NCBI GenBank assembly: GCA_037447655.1
Contig: JBBHKE010000404.1
Location: 124,001-188,000, forward strand
Length of the DNA: 64,000 nucleotides
Reading direction: 5' to 3'
Origin: Zygnema cylindricum
Taxonomy: Eukaryota > Streptophyta > Zygnematophyceae > Zygnematales > Zygnemataceae
Position numbers and translations under genes: made by a program. The notes under the pieces are model-generated. The model worked only from the letters and a program-made list of their open reading frames with translations. It had not been told where the DNA came from and ran no database searches. Positions 45,307-55,402 of the stretch are shown piece by piece. Numbering within the stretch: position 1 is the first letter of the stretch; each line of letters begins with the position of its first letter.

Positions 45307-46356
45307 TGTAGAAACTAATGGTTTTATTAGTATTTTCTAGGTCTGAAAAGAAATATAGAAGTCGAGGCAGTCTATCTCTAACTTCTCTCTCCAACTCTCA
45401 AACTTGTCGCAGTCACTGAGAAAATGGAGAGGAAGCTAGAGCCATGGCTACCTTGGCTATCCTGAGGTTTACGGGAATTTTATATTAGGGTTTATATATT
45501 TAATTAAAATGTATATGCCGGCGGCAGGATTTGATCCTTGAACCTGCCGGCCGGCAGACAGGAAATAGCCGGTAGCCTTAGCCGTTAAGTCTAGCGGTAG
45601 TGTTACATAGCATATAGTTTGATATTTATTTAAATATGTATACGTGCGATAAACCATTTAACTGAAATGAATTACGGGATACATAGATCCAGTAATATAT
45701 AAATGTACGACTTACGGTACGGACACAAATCAGTACCGCGCATTTGTTTCGTAAATGAAACAAATACCGCGCATGTATTTATTACGGCTACGATTAAAGC
45801 CGAATTTAATCGGACGGCCGGGATTAGCGCCGAGATCGCGGAGGAAGATTTCGGCGGTTTGTGGCCATCGCCACATCGGATGACGCGTGGCGAAATTCCG
45901 TTGGATTGTGGAATCTCCGGAGATTATGGCACCGAATCCGGATTTGACATGTGTCGACATTTTGGCCATGTCGTACAATGTCCGTACATAAAGTACACCG
46001 GCAGCTGTACTTTTGCATACGGAACTCAATTCTGATTGGTTCCGTACATCAGTAGATAGAGTCTGTGAGAGAGATAGGACTTAGAAAAATTAGAAGATAG
46101 GACCCCCTCTCCCAGAGAGCTTTTGTACAAAAGGTCAACTTTGACCCTCCATAACTTACTGCTCAGGGGAGCAAATTCAGAGATTCTTTTTGCTACCCGA
46201 CTCAGGGGAGTCTTGCCTTTACGAGGTGGAGTTGGTCAGGGATTTTGTCTGCCAGGGTGGCAGTTATTATTGCTAGAACACAAAGGGGTCAGGATTATCC
46301 TAGAGGCTTCTTGGAAGCTGTCTACTCTGAGGACTTATAGAGGTCTCAGAGTTTCA
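45307..46356 (+). repeat. T9 5' LTR
   Basis: It includes the hairpin atttgtttc (45742-45750) / gaaacaaat (45757-45765), flanked by the direct repeat taccgcgcat, and a GTAC-rich block at 45976-46020. A core-promoter candidate lies around ctcccagagagcttttgtac (46120-46138). The plus-strand ORF 45703-46035 recurs in the 3' LTR only because the LTR repeats. Confidence 0.93.
45734..45774. promoter_or_regulatory. T9 U3 hairpin flanked by direct repeats
   Basis: A nine-base inverted repeat, atttgtttc and gaaacaaat, has a six-base loop and lies between two taccgcgcat copies (45734-45743 and 45765-45774). The same in the 3' LTR at 51990-52030. T6 retains both features in weaker form. Confidence 0.6.
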
Positions 46357-46371
46357 GGTTATGGGCCCACC
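46357..46371 (+). other. T9 first primer binding site
   Basis: GGTTATGGGCCCACC directly follows the LTR end. A 15-base complement of the plant initiator tRNA-Met anticodon stem-loop. The ATG at 46361 starts the first Gag copy. Confidence 0.88.
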
Positions 46372-47215
46372 CTCTAGGGTACCAATCTTTAATAGAACTG
46401 GCTTCATATACTGGGAAAAAATGATGATAGGAGCTTTATGCGAAAAAAGGTTTTGGGGGATAGTGAGTGGACGGTTGGGGCGTCCATCAAGTCTTAGAAT
46501 TCCTCCACGGTTTGGAGGAACTAGATTCACCAGGAAAGAGGACCCACCTTCAACGGAGGAAACAAAAGAAGGAGAGGTGGTGGACAAAGGAAAGGAGAAG
46601 GAGACGACCACACCAATAGCAACTGGTTCCACATTCATGTCACCTATTCCGAGGAATGAGGAGAATGATACTGAAACCTGGGACTTCAACAATATGGCGG
46701 CAAAGCACTTCATCCTACGCCATCTCACTCAAGGACTTGCATGTCCTCATTTGCAGGTAGAAAGAGCATCCGATCTTTGGATGGCTCTCATAGAGATGTA
46801 CCGAAGTGGTACGATTCAACAACAACAGTTGGCTGATCAGAAAGTTAAGGAGTATGTATACAAAGGGGGAAATATGTTGGATTTTTGCAATGAGCTTGCT
46901 ACACTCTTCATGGAGCTACAAAGTTCGGGAAAAGATTTTAGTGAAAAAGAAAAGGTTAACTGTTTACTGATGAAGTTACCTGATGAGTTCGTGAACATAG
47001 TTTACCGTGTGCAGGACTTGCCTGACTCAAGGTGGATATGGAACTCAGTGGTAGGGATGATTCTCGTTCAAGAGAATACAAATGAGCTCCTTTTGGATGA
47101 GGAGTTGGAGGCGAAAAATGAGGTCGAAATTCCACGAAGGCAGAAATGTGCCTACGGTGGATTGAAAGGTGAAGCAGGCTGGATTGGTGGATTGGTGGAT
47201 TGGTGCCTACGGTAG
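46361..47215 (+). pseudogene. gag: T9 duplicated Gag copy, truncated
   Basis: 284 codons, identical to the start of the main ORF except for rare changes (e.g. cgtccatc versus catccatc near 46480). It reads to GEAGWIG, then into repeated ggattggt filler, and ends at TAG where the duplicated LTR piece begins. It ends just before the protease active site, so it would be a free Gag without protease. If translated, it adds extra Gag relative to Pol; whether it is used is unknown. Confidence 0.85.
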
Positions 47216-47516
47216 ATAGAGTCTGTGAGAGAGATAGGACTTAGAAAAATTAGAAGATAGGACCCCCTCTCCCAGAGAGCTTTTGTACAAAAGGTCAACT
47301 TTGACCCTCCATAACTTACTGCTCAGGGGAGCAAATTCAGAGATTCTTTTTGCTACCCGACTCAGGGGAGTCTTGCCTTTACGAGGTGGAGTTGGTCAGG
47401 GATTTTGTCTGCCAGGGTGGCAGTTATTATTGCTAGAACACAAAGGGGTCAGGATTATCCTAGAGGCTTCTTGGAAGCTGTCTACTCTGAGGACTTATAG
47501 AGGTCTCAGAGTTTCA
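47213..47516 (+). repeat. T9 internal LTR fragment, 304 bases
   Basis: A copy of the last 304 bases of the 5' LTR (46053-46356). It carries 5'-LTR-specific variants (acgaggtggagttggtc), so it was copied from the 5' end. Confidence 0.9.
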
Positions 47517-47531
47517 GGTTATGGGCCCACC
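47517..47531 (+). other. T9 second primer binding site
   Basis: A second identical GGTTATGGGCCCACC, in the duplicated block. The ATG at 47521 starts the main ORF. Confidence 0.85.
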
Positions 47532-50500
47532 CTCTAGGGTACCAATCTTTAATAGAACTGGCTTCATATACTGGGAAAAAATGATGATAGGAGCTTTATG
47601 CGAAAAAAGGTTTTGGGGGATAGTGAGTGGACGGTTGGGGCATCCATCAAGTCTTAGAATTCCTCCACGGTTTGGAGGAACTAGATTCACCAGGAAAGAG
47701 GACCCACCTTCAACGGAGGAAACAAAAGAAGGAGAGGTGGTGGACAAAGGAAAGGAGAAGGAGACGACCACACCAATAGCAACTGGTTCCACATTCATGT
47801 CACCTATTCCGAGGAATGAGGAGAATGATACTGAAACCTGGGACTTCAACAATATGGCGGCAAAGCACTTCATCCTACGCCATCTCACTCAAGGACTTGC
47901 ATGTCCTCATTTGCAGGTAGAAAGAGCATCCGATCTTTGGATGGCTCTCATAGAGATGTACCGAAGTGGTACGATTCAACAACAACAGTTGGCTGATCAG
48001 AAAGTTAAGGAGTATGTATACAAAGGGGGAAATATGTTGGATTTTTGCAATGAGCTTGCTACACTCTTCATGGAGCTACAAAGTTCGGGAAAAGATTTTA
48101 GTGAAAAAGAAAAGGTTAACTGTTTACTGATGAAGTTACCTGATGAGTTCGTGAACATAGTTTACCGTGTGCAGGACTTGCCTGACTCAAGGTGGATATG
48201 GAACTCAGTGGTAGGGATGATTCTCGTTCAAGAGAATACAAATGAGCTCCTTTTGGATGAGGAGTTGGAGGCGAAAAATGAGGTCGAAATTCCACGAAGG
48301 CAGAAATGTGCCTACGGTGGATTGAAAGGTGAAGCAGGCTGGATTGTAGATTCAGGTGCCTCCATGCACATGTGTAAGGATAGACACCTGTTCACTAAGA
48401 TAAGAAATATTCCCACCGTAGAGATAGAGTACGGGGATGGGAGGATAGTCACCACTACTCTTGTAGGATCGGTAGATCTAAAAGTGTTAGTAGAAGGAAA
48501 GACATCCATATTAACATTCTCCGATGTATTGTTTATTCCGGAGTTGAACAAAAATCTTATCTCTACATCAGTATTAGATGATAAGGGTTTTTTTACTAGC
48601 ACTAGGGAAGGAGTCTTTACTGCTAGTTTTGAGGATGATTTCTATTTCATTGCTGAAAAAGGTAGCCATGGGATGTTTAGGCTGATCTTAAGTAATGAAA
48701 AGAAGAAACTTTATTATGATGGTGTTCATGATATTATGATGTGGCATAAGAGGCTTGGGCATGTGAATCTAGATAAGTTAAGAGAGATGAAAAAGATGGG
48801 AGTGGTGGAAGGGATTCAGTTCAGTGAGAGTGATGATATAAGTGATTGTAGTGGATGTGCTCAAGGTAAAGCACACAGATTACCCTTTCCTAAGTCAGCC
48901 ACCTATAAGGGAGAAAAAATTCTAGATCTAGTACACACAGATATTTGGGGACCGACTAAAGTGCCCTCACCGGGGGGGAAGAGATTTATGATGACTATAA
49001 CTGATGATTGGTCTCAGTATTCCCGGGTATATTTTTTGAAAAACAAGTCCAAAGTTAAGGATTGTTTTAGACAATATAAAGCATGGAGGGAAAAACTCCA
49101 TGAAACTCCAATCAAGAGAGTAAGGAGTGACAATGGTGGAGAGTATACTTTTAACCAGTTTGAGGATTTTCTGAGGGAAGATGGGGTTCAACACCGAAAG
49201 ACAGTTCCAAAAAATCCTGAACAGAATGGGGTAGCTGAAAGGTTAAATAGAACACTAAGTGATAGTGCTAGAAGTATGTTGTCAGATAAAAAGATAGGGA
49301 AAAGGTTTTGGGCAGAAGCAATGAACTGTGCTAATTACCTCAAGAATAGAGTTCTTACTTCAGCTATAAAAGATCAAACACCTTATGAGAGATGGACAGG
49401 CCGGAAACCAGACATATCTCACTTAAAGGTTTTCGGCAGTCAAGTATTCAGTCTAGATACAGATCGGTCTAATTGGAAGCTAGATCCTAAAGGAAAACCG
49501 GGATACTTATTAGGATATGATGAAGATGTTAAAGGATATAGAGTTTATGATCTAAAAAGGGAAGATATAATCTTAGTAAAGCATCTAGTAGTTATGGATG
49601 AAGGAAAGTCTGTGGATCCCTTCAAATATACAAAGTCAGTAAAAATCAGATTTGAGTCAGAAAATTCTGATGACTTTGAGCTTCCTAACTATCCAGGTTT
49701 TAGAGAAGATGACATTCTTGCAGGAACAAATCAGATCGAAAAGGACTCAGCTGTGGAAACTCCAGTGACAACTCTACTCGAAGCGGAAGACGTGGTGGAA
49801 TTTGATTCGGAATCAAGGGATAGGGGAGAAGCCGAGTTTGTTCGAAAGAATCCACGAGAACCATCTATTCCGGCCTCAGATTTTGAGGGGGGGAGGAGAA
49901 GTAGCAAAAGACTGCAAGAAAAACAGGTTAATAACAAGGTAACTAAACTATCTCATCAAGATGAACCTCAAACTTATGGAGAGGCGATGACTTGTCCAGA
50001 AAGAAACCGGTGGAAGGCAGCCATCAATGAGGAGATGGCTTCAATCATGGCAACGGATACTTGGGAGCTGGTGGACTGTCCACCTAACCGAAAACCTATC
50101 GGTTGTAAGTGGGTTTTCAAACTAAAACTGAACCCAGATAACACAATCGAGCGCTACAAGGCCAGATTAGTGGCAAAGGGATTTACACAAAAGGAAGGAA
50201 TTGACTACGAGGAAACCTTTGCCCCGGTGGTCAGATTTCCCTCCGTCCGCATACTTCTCAGTTTAGCAGCGGCGGAAGACATGGAAGTGCACCAGATGGA
50301 CATCAAAACAGCCTTTTTGCATGGAGAATTGGAAGAGGAGATCTTGATGCGACAACCCGAAGGGTTTGTGGAAGAAGGAGAGGAGAGTAAGGTATGCCGG
50401 CTGATTAAATCTCTTTATGGTTTGAAACAGGCGCCTCGACAGTGGAATAAGAAGCTTGATGAGTTTCTTACCGGTCTAGGATATATTCGGATAAGCTCAG

Positions 50501-51549
50501 ATCACTCAATCTATATTTTCGAAGATGAGGAAGGTTTTATATTTATTGCAATTTATGTTGATGATTTGCTTGTTTTAAGTAAATCAATGGAAAAAATTAA
50601 TAAACTGAAAACCGATCTTAAGGGGAGATTTGAAATGAAGGATATGGGGGAAGCAAAATATATTTTGGGAATTCAAGTAGAGAGAGACCGAAAAAGGAAA
50701 ATTATAAGATTGACTCAAAAGGAAGCAATAGAGAACATGCTTGAAAAATTTCAAATGGATAAAGCTAATAGTTGTACAACTCCAATGGAGTTGAAGAAGG
50801 GAAGTGAGGGGAGTGAGGAAAAAGGAGTCATAGTCTTAGACGAGGAATTATCTCCTGAAGAACAGAAGTTCATGCAGACTATTCCTTACAGGCAAGTAGT
50901 GGGAAGTCTAATCTATTTTATGAATTGTACCCGACCGGATTTAGCTGCAGCTGTAGGAGTGCTGAGTAGAAGTCTAAATGCTCCCACTAAGAAGGATTGG
51001 GAGGCAGCTAAAAGAGTTCTTAGATACTTGATAGGAACTAGGGATCTATGGTTGCATTTGGGTTGGGGGAATATTGACATCACTACTTGGAGTGATGCTA
51101 GTTATGGTGATGCTCCGATGAGGAGATGCACTTGTGGATATGTATTATATGTGGGTGATAGGGCTTGCTGTTGGAGTAGCAAACAGCAAAAGGTTATTGC
51201 TCAGTCCACCATGGAGGCTGAGTATATGGCCTCTTGCTCTGCTGTAAAAGAATTGATGTGGGTCAAGTCTTTGCTTGGTGAGCTTGGTCACCTTAAGAGT
51301 GGTGTGCAGAAAATATTTTGTGATAATCAGGCAGCAATCGCTATTTCTGCCAATCCTAAACACCATTTTAAAGCCAAACACATGGACATCAGACTTAGCT
51401 TTGTTAGAGAGAAAGTAGAAAACAAAATAATCAGTTTAGAGTACAGACCAGATAGTGAGATGGTAGCAGATATGATGACCAAACCTGTGCCTTCCCCTAA
51501 GCTAATTTTTTGCAGGGAGAAGTGTGGTCTGAAATTAAAGATTGACTAG
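47521..51549 (+). CDS. gag-pol: T9 Gag-Pol polyprotein, intact, 1342 aa
   Basis: One uninterrupted frame encodes all Ty1/copia functions. Gag capsid-like region about 1-240 (TWDFNNMAAKHFILRHLTQG, LMKLPDEF). Protease with DSGAS, Asp277. HHCC pre-integrase from H409 (MWHKRLGHV to CSGCAQGKAH). Integrase D474, D537, E573 in DX35E spacing. RT about 835-1080 with YVDDLLV at 1012. RNase H from SDASYGD (about 1188) through MEAEYMA and CDNQAAIA. The end is LKLKID just before the polypurine tract. The start lies inside the PBS (ATG in GGTTATGGGCCC). Missing is the CCHC zinc knuckle: QENT passes straight to NELLLDEELEA, whereas T7 and T6 have about 100 residues there with CHFCKK-GHYMGEC. The deletion is in frame. 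The enzymes look capable of activity; packaging may not be. Confidence 0.95.
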   Translation: MGPPSRVPIFNRTGFIYWEKMMIGALCEKRFWGIVSGRLGHPSSLRIPPRFGGTRFTRKEDPPSTEETKEGEVVDKGKEKETTTPIATGSTFMSPIPRNEENDTETWDFNNMAAKHFILRHLTQGLACPHLQVERASDLWMALIEMYRSGTIQQQQLADQKVKEYVYKGGNMLDFCNELATLFMELQSSGKDFSEKEKVNCLLMKLPDEFVNIVYRVQDLPDSRWIWNSVVGMILVQENTNELLLDEELEAKNEVEIPRRQKCAYGGLKGEAGWIVDSGASMHMCKDRHLFTKIRNIPTVEIEYGDGRIVTTTLVGSVDLKVLVEGKTSILTFSDVLFIPELNKNLISTSVLDDKGFFTSTREGVFTASFEDDFYFIAEKGSHGMFRLILSNEKKKLYYDGVHDIMMWHKRLGHVNLDKLREMKKMGVVEGIQFSESDDISDCSGCAQGKAHRLPFPKSATYKGEKILDLVHTDIWGPTKVPSPGGKRFMMTITDDWSQYSRVYFLKNKSKVKDCFRQYKAWREKLHETPIKRVRSDNGGEYTFNQFEDFLREDGVQHRKTVPKNPEQNGVAERLNRTLSDSARSMLSDKKIGKRFWAEAMNCANYLKNRVLTSAIKDQTPYERWTGRKPDISHLKVFGSQVFSLDTDRSNWKLDPKGKPGYLLGYDEDVKGYRVYDLKREDIILVKHLVVMDEGKSVDPFKYTKSVKIRFESENSDDFELPNYPGFREDDILAGTNQIEKDSAVETPVTTLLEAEDVVEFDSESRDRGEAEFVRKNPREPSIPASDFEGGRRSSKRLQEKQVNNKVTKLSHQDEPQTYGEAMTCPERNRWKAAINEEMASIMATDTWELVDCPPNRKPIGCKWVFKLKLNPDNTIERYKARLVAKGFTQKEGIDYEETFAPVVRFPSVRILLSLAAAEDMEVHQMDIKTAFLHGELEEEILMRQPEGFVEEGEESKVCRLIKSLYGLKQAPRQWNKKLDEFLTGLGYIRISSDHSIYIFEDEEGFIFIAIYVDDLLVLSKSMEKINKLKTDLKGRFEMKDMGEAKYILGIQVERDRKRKIIRLTQKEAIENMLEKFQMDKANSCTTPMELKKGSEGSEEKGVIVLDEELSPEEQKFMQTIPYRQVVGSLIYFMNCTRPDLAAAVGVLSRSLNAPTKKDWEAAKRVLRYLIGTRDLWLHLGWGNIDITTWSDASYGDAPMRRCTCGYVLYVGDRACCWSSKQQKVIAQSTMEAEYMASCSAVKELMWVKSLLGELGHLKSGVQKIFCDNQAAIAISANPKHHFKAKHMDIRLSFVREKVENKIISLEYRPDSEMVADMMTKPVPSPKLIFCREKCGLKLKID

Positions 51550-51550
51550 A

Positions 51551-51562
51551 AAATAATGGGAG
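51551..51562 (+). other. T9 polypurine tract
   Basis: aaataatgggag before TGTAGAAACT. It is one substitution away from the aaataaggggag of T1 and T4. Confidence 0.8.
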
Positions 51563-52613
51563 TGTAGAAACTAATGGTTTTATTAGTATTTTCTAGGTCT
51601 GAAAAGAAATATAGAAGTCGAGGCAGTCTATCTCTAACTTCTCTCTCCAACTCTCAAACTTGTCGCAGTCACTGAGAAAATGGAGAGGAAGCTAGAGCCA
51701 TGGCTACCTTGGCTATCCTGAGGTTTACGGGAATTTTATATTAGGGTTTATTTATTTAATTAAAAGATATGTGCCGGCGGCAGGATTTGATCCTTGTACC
51801 TACCGGCCGGCAGACAGGATATAGCCGGTAGCCTTAGCCGTTAAGTCTAGCGGTAGTGTTACATAGCATATAGTTTAATATTTATTTAAATATGTATACG
51901 TGCGATAAACCATTTAACTGAAATGAATTACGGGATACATAGATCCAGTAATATATAAATGTACGACTTACGGTACGGACACAAATCAGTACCGCGCATT
52001 TGTTTCGTAAATGAAACAAATACCGCGCATGTATTTATTACGGCTACGATTAAAGCCGAATTTAATCGGACGGCCGGGATTAGCGCCGAGATCGCGGAGG
52101 AAGATTTCGGCGGTTTGTGGCCATCGCCACATCGGATGACGCGTGGCGAAATTCCGTTGGATTGTGGAATCTCCGGAGATTATGGCACCGAATCCGGATT
52201 TGACATGTGTCGACATTTTGGCCATGTCGTACAATGTCCGTACATAAAGTACACCGGCAGCTGTACTTTTGCGTACGGAACTCAATTCTGATTGGTTCCG
52301 TACATCAGTAGATAGAGTCTGTGAGAGAGATAGGACTTAGAAAAATTAGAAGATAGGACCCCCTCTCCTAGAGAGCTTCTGTACAAAAGGTCAACTTTGA
52401 CCCTCCATAACTTACTGCTCAGGGGAGCAAATTCAGAGATTCTTTTTGCTACCCGACTCAGGGGAGTCTTGCCTTTACAGGGGTGGAGGTGGTCAGGGTT
52501 TTTGTCTGCCAGGGTGGCAGTTATTTTTGCTGGAACACAAAGGGGTCAGGATTATCCTAGAGGCTTCTTGGAAGCTGTCTACTCTGAGGACTTATGGAGG
52601 TCTCAGAGTTTCA
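51563..52613 (+). repeat. T9 3' LTR
   Basis: Complete, 1051 bases. It differs from the 5' LTR at scattered sites (for example tatttatttaat versus tatatatttaat, and acaggggtggagg versus acgaggtggag). Confidence 0.93.
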
Positions 52614-53190
52614 TCTTCAAGAATCCTCTCTCCATTTGAGTCATTTTCACACTCCAATCTATCACAAAAAAGAGTCACAAAAACTGAGTCATTTTCACTC
52701 TTTTCTCTCTCCACACGATCTTTGGTGTCAATAATTTTACCAATCCCTTCTACTTCTCCTCGTCCTTTAGTTACCTCGTCTTTTACTAACTTTGTGTCAC
52801 TCACCAATCTATCATAAGAAATATTGACAGTACCCGAATCCTTTTTTGTCACCTCTTTCTCCTCGTTTCGAATATCATAAAAGGTCAGTAAGTAAATAAA
52901 TTCGTCAACAAAAGTTGTATGCCTTTTGTCATCGGTCGAGTCTTGTCTCTCACTCATGAAACCACTTGATTCTCTTCTTGTTGGGGGTCGAACCAGGTTG
53001 TTGTACCATCCATTTCTTAAATTTGTTGTAACGCATGCACTTTAATAGAATAGACATACCCTGAACGTTAGTCCTAAATCATTATAGTAAACACGATTCT
53101 TAGGTTTATCTTTGAACTCACTATTACTCATAATTTTCTAAAACTGAGACTCACATTCCTTCATATTTCTCTCACTTGATAAGACCTTTA
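52614..53190 (-). pseudogene. H1: Gag C-terminus running into charged extension
   Basis: The minus-strand frame from 52957 reads MSERQDSTDDKRHTTFVDEF, SGTVNISYDRLVSDTK, KGRGEVEGIGK and SENDSVFVTLFCDRL, up to the T9 insertion. H2 shows the same order (TTGDKRLTPSVKEF, SVNVSNDRLLSDTK, ESVFVSLSCDKL). Because H1 is continuous where H2 is broken, Gag and the charged region appear to be one protein. Upstream of 52957 the frame is shifted and stops occur. H2 interrupts at 53190. Confidence 0.65.
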
Positions 53191-54444
53191 TGTTGTGATT
53201 TGAAATCTTTAGTACTCAGTAAATAGGTCAGTGAGAGAGGGATTGGTACTTAGAATATTTTTGAGTATAAACACTTCTGTACTGACCTTTAATAGTGTAA
53301 CTGTAACTTTGGTACAAAAAAAGTATAATGTACTTTATGGGACACGCGGCGCGGATCAAATCTATATGTACGAGAACGATTCAGTACGGAATCCGAAACA
53401 ATGACACACGACAAAATTTTAGGATAAACGAATGAACGACGAATACAAATCGAGTCAACGGACGCGATTCGAAGTGGGACCACATTAAAACAATGTTGTT
53501 GGATGCGTGTCATCCATCGCGAAGATATATATCACATCTTATGGCAATATGTATATTCCGGAAGACTCATGCACGGACGCTAATATAATCGGTCGATCCC
53601 GCAAACATCGACGGCGGAGAAAATCTCATGGGACCACAGTTGACTAAGCAAGTCACGTAGCTTTGCGCGACCGGCTTGCTACCAGTAGATTTCAATTTCT
53701 GCAGATATAGTCATTTGGACGAATTCACCAAATGGTGACTAAGCAAGTGGCACAATGTATGTACGGTACCTATTTGTAAATATCTGAAGCAACATAAATT
53801 TTTACGTAGTGAATTAATTTTTAGTGTTACAATATTAAAATATGATAGAAGTTATAATTAGGGTTCGGACGAACTTCTGGCATTTAGATGTACCGTTGAC
53901 ATGCAATGTCGTTATTCGAGTACAATACTTAGTTAACGTGTAGTTAGTTGATTAGTGTAGATAACTCAGTAGATTAGAATGAGTACAAAATATAAGACTT
54001 AGTTTATTTTGATCATCAAAGTCATTTTTATCAAAGTATTTGCAGACTGTTTTTTTCAAACTTTGACCTGTTAGTGTGATCACTCAAATTGATGTTTTTA
54101 TGTGAAAATTTGTGAAGATATTTTATGATGTAGAAATTAGATGTGTGTGTAGTTTCAGTCTGTTGTATTATTTCTGTAAAATTCTATGAGAAGTCTACCT
54201 GGTTAGTTTGAGATGTTGCCAGCTGCTTTTAGGAAACTCGGTAGCTTACATCTTCTTGAAACCATCGTGGATTTCGTTATACATTGGGAGTTTACAATGT
54301 CTATGGTATACTGCATATTGGTGTAGTTTGAGGTGATTTTGTGTATTGTGGAGTAATCTGTGCTATCTAAAACACAGTTGTTTTGGGGTAGTCTGTAGGT
54401 GTCTTTTGTGAGTAATCCATGGCTGAAATAGGCTATGGACAACA
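53191..54444 (+). repeat. H2 5' LTR, 1254 bases
   Basis: TGTTGTGATTTGAAATC to GCTATGGACAACA. It contains gtgactaagcaagtggcac (53735-53753) and tgtaaatatctgaagcaacat, both also found in N1/N2 LTRs, and cgtac-rich sequence. No gene. Confidence 0.85.
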
Positions 54445-54459
54445 GGTTATAAGCCCACG
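54445..54459 (+). other. H2 primer binding site, decayed
   Basis: GGTTATAAGCCCACG after the LTR. ATG has become ATA, so both the tRNA match and the expected Gag start are damaged. Confidence 0.7.
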
Positions 54460-55402
54460 ACCATGGCTACCCATATTTGATGGATCTAACTATTAGTTTT
54501 GGAAGTGTGTGCTTGAGAGCTACTTCGAGATGATGGAGCTAATGGATGTGGTGGATGGGACCTTGGCCGAAACATCAAGTGAATGGGAAAAGAAGAACCG
54601 TCAGTGTCTAAGGGTTATCAAGAACTCCTTGACATAGAAACCCGTTATGACATACCTTAAGTTGAAAAGTGAGTTGAACTATAGAAATGTCTAGAATGTA
54701 GGTATTTAGAGACTTCTTTGTATCATTGGTTTAGTAGCGCTACTAAACTTTTTGGATATAAGTATGTAGGTAGAAGCATGGTGGAGTATTCTACTGGTAT
54801 AGAAATATTGTTTGCAGAAAATGATTTAGCAGGAGGAAGCTTTACAAATGCACAACAAGTTTTCTTATTAATGAGAGGCTTACCTAGTGACTATAGAAAT
54901 GCATCAAATAGACTCCCTCAAATTGATAAAAATGATTGGAACATAAGTCATGCAATCCGCGTAGTGTTAGATGAAGAAGATAGTAAAAATATTTTTAAAA
55001 GGAATATGGAGGTCTCTAAGTCACAGTTTCGGAAAATTAGTGTTAGATGAAGAAGATAGTAAAAATATTTTTAATATGAATATGGAGGTCTCTAAGTCAC
55101 AGTTTTGGAAAATTAGAGGTAATAGTATGTCCGAAAATGGACCTAAAAATTGTTTTTACTGTAATGATTTAGGACATACCTTCAAGGTATGTCCATCATA
55201 TAAAAGTGCATGTAATACAATAAAATTCATAGAGGGATGGGACAACAACCGAGTTCGACCCTCAACAATGAGTGAAAAAAATGCTTTTGTGAAAGAGGGA
55301 CAAGATACGACCGGTGACAAAAGGCTTACACCTTCCGTCAAGGAATTCATTCACTTACCAACTATTTATGTTTTTTGGAATATGGTGAAAGAGGATAGAT
55401 AG
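54460..55402 (+). pseudogene. gag: H2: Gag with CCHC knuckle
   Basis: From the PBS: PWLPIFDGS-like start, VCLRAT/ESYFEMMELMDVVDGTLAE, then stops. ORF 54718-55050 covers MVEYSTGIEILFAEND and FLLMRGLPSDYRNASNRLPQ. A 76-base tandem duplication at 54963-55114 shifts the frame. Then 54971-55402 holds CFYCNDLGHTFKVC, a perfect CX2CX4HX4C knuckle, and EGQDTTGDKRLTPSVKEFIHL. It is a UBN2-like copia Gag. Binding RNA in the particle is the family role. Confidence 0.78.

Larger units (their letters stand above)
45307..52613 (+). mobile_element. T9: near-intact copia element with internal duplication
   Basis: 7307 bases with a perfect target duplication TCTTC (45302-45306 and 52614-52618). LTRs are 1050 and 1051 bases, TGTAGAAACT to GAGTTTCA, a few percent different. 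A tandem 1160-base duplication (46053-47186 repeated at 47213-48346) gives two partial-LTR/PBS/gag-start blocks. The second leads into the full gag-pol ORF. It sits in H1 in the opposite orientation and is younger than H1. Confidence 0.95.

Noticed and set aside
45703-46035. 110-residue ORF present identically at 45703 and 51959, plus a reverse 99-residue ORF
   Set aside because: Both lie inside the T9 LTRs and repeat only because the LTR repeats. No homologous frame is kept in sister LTRs.
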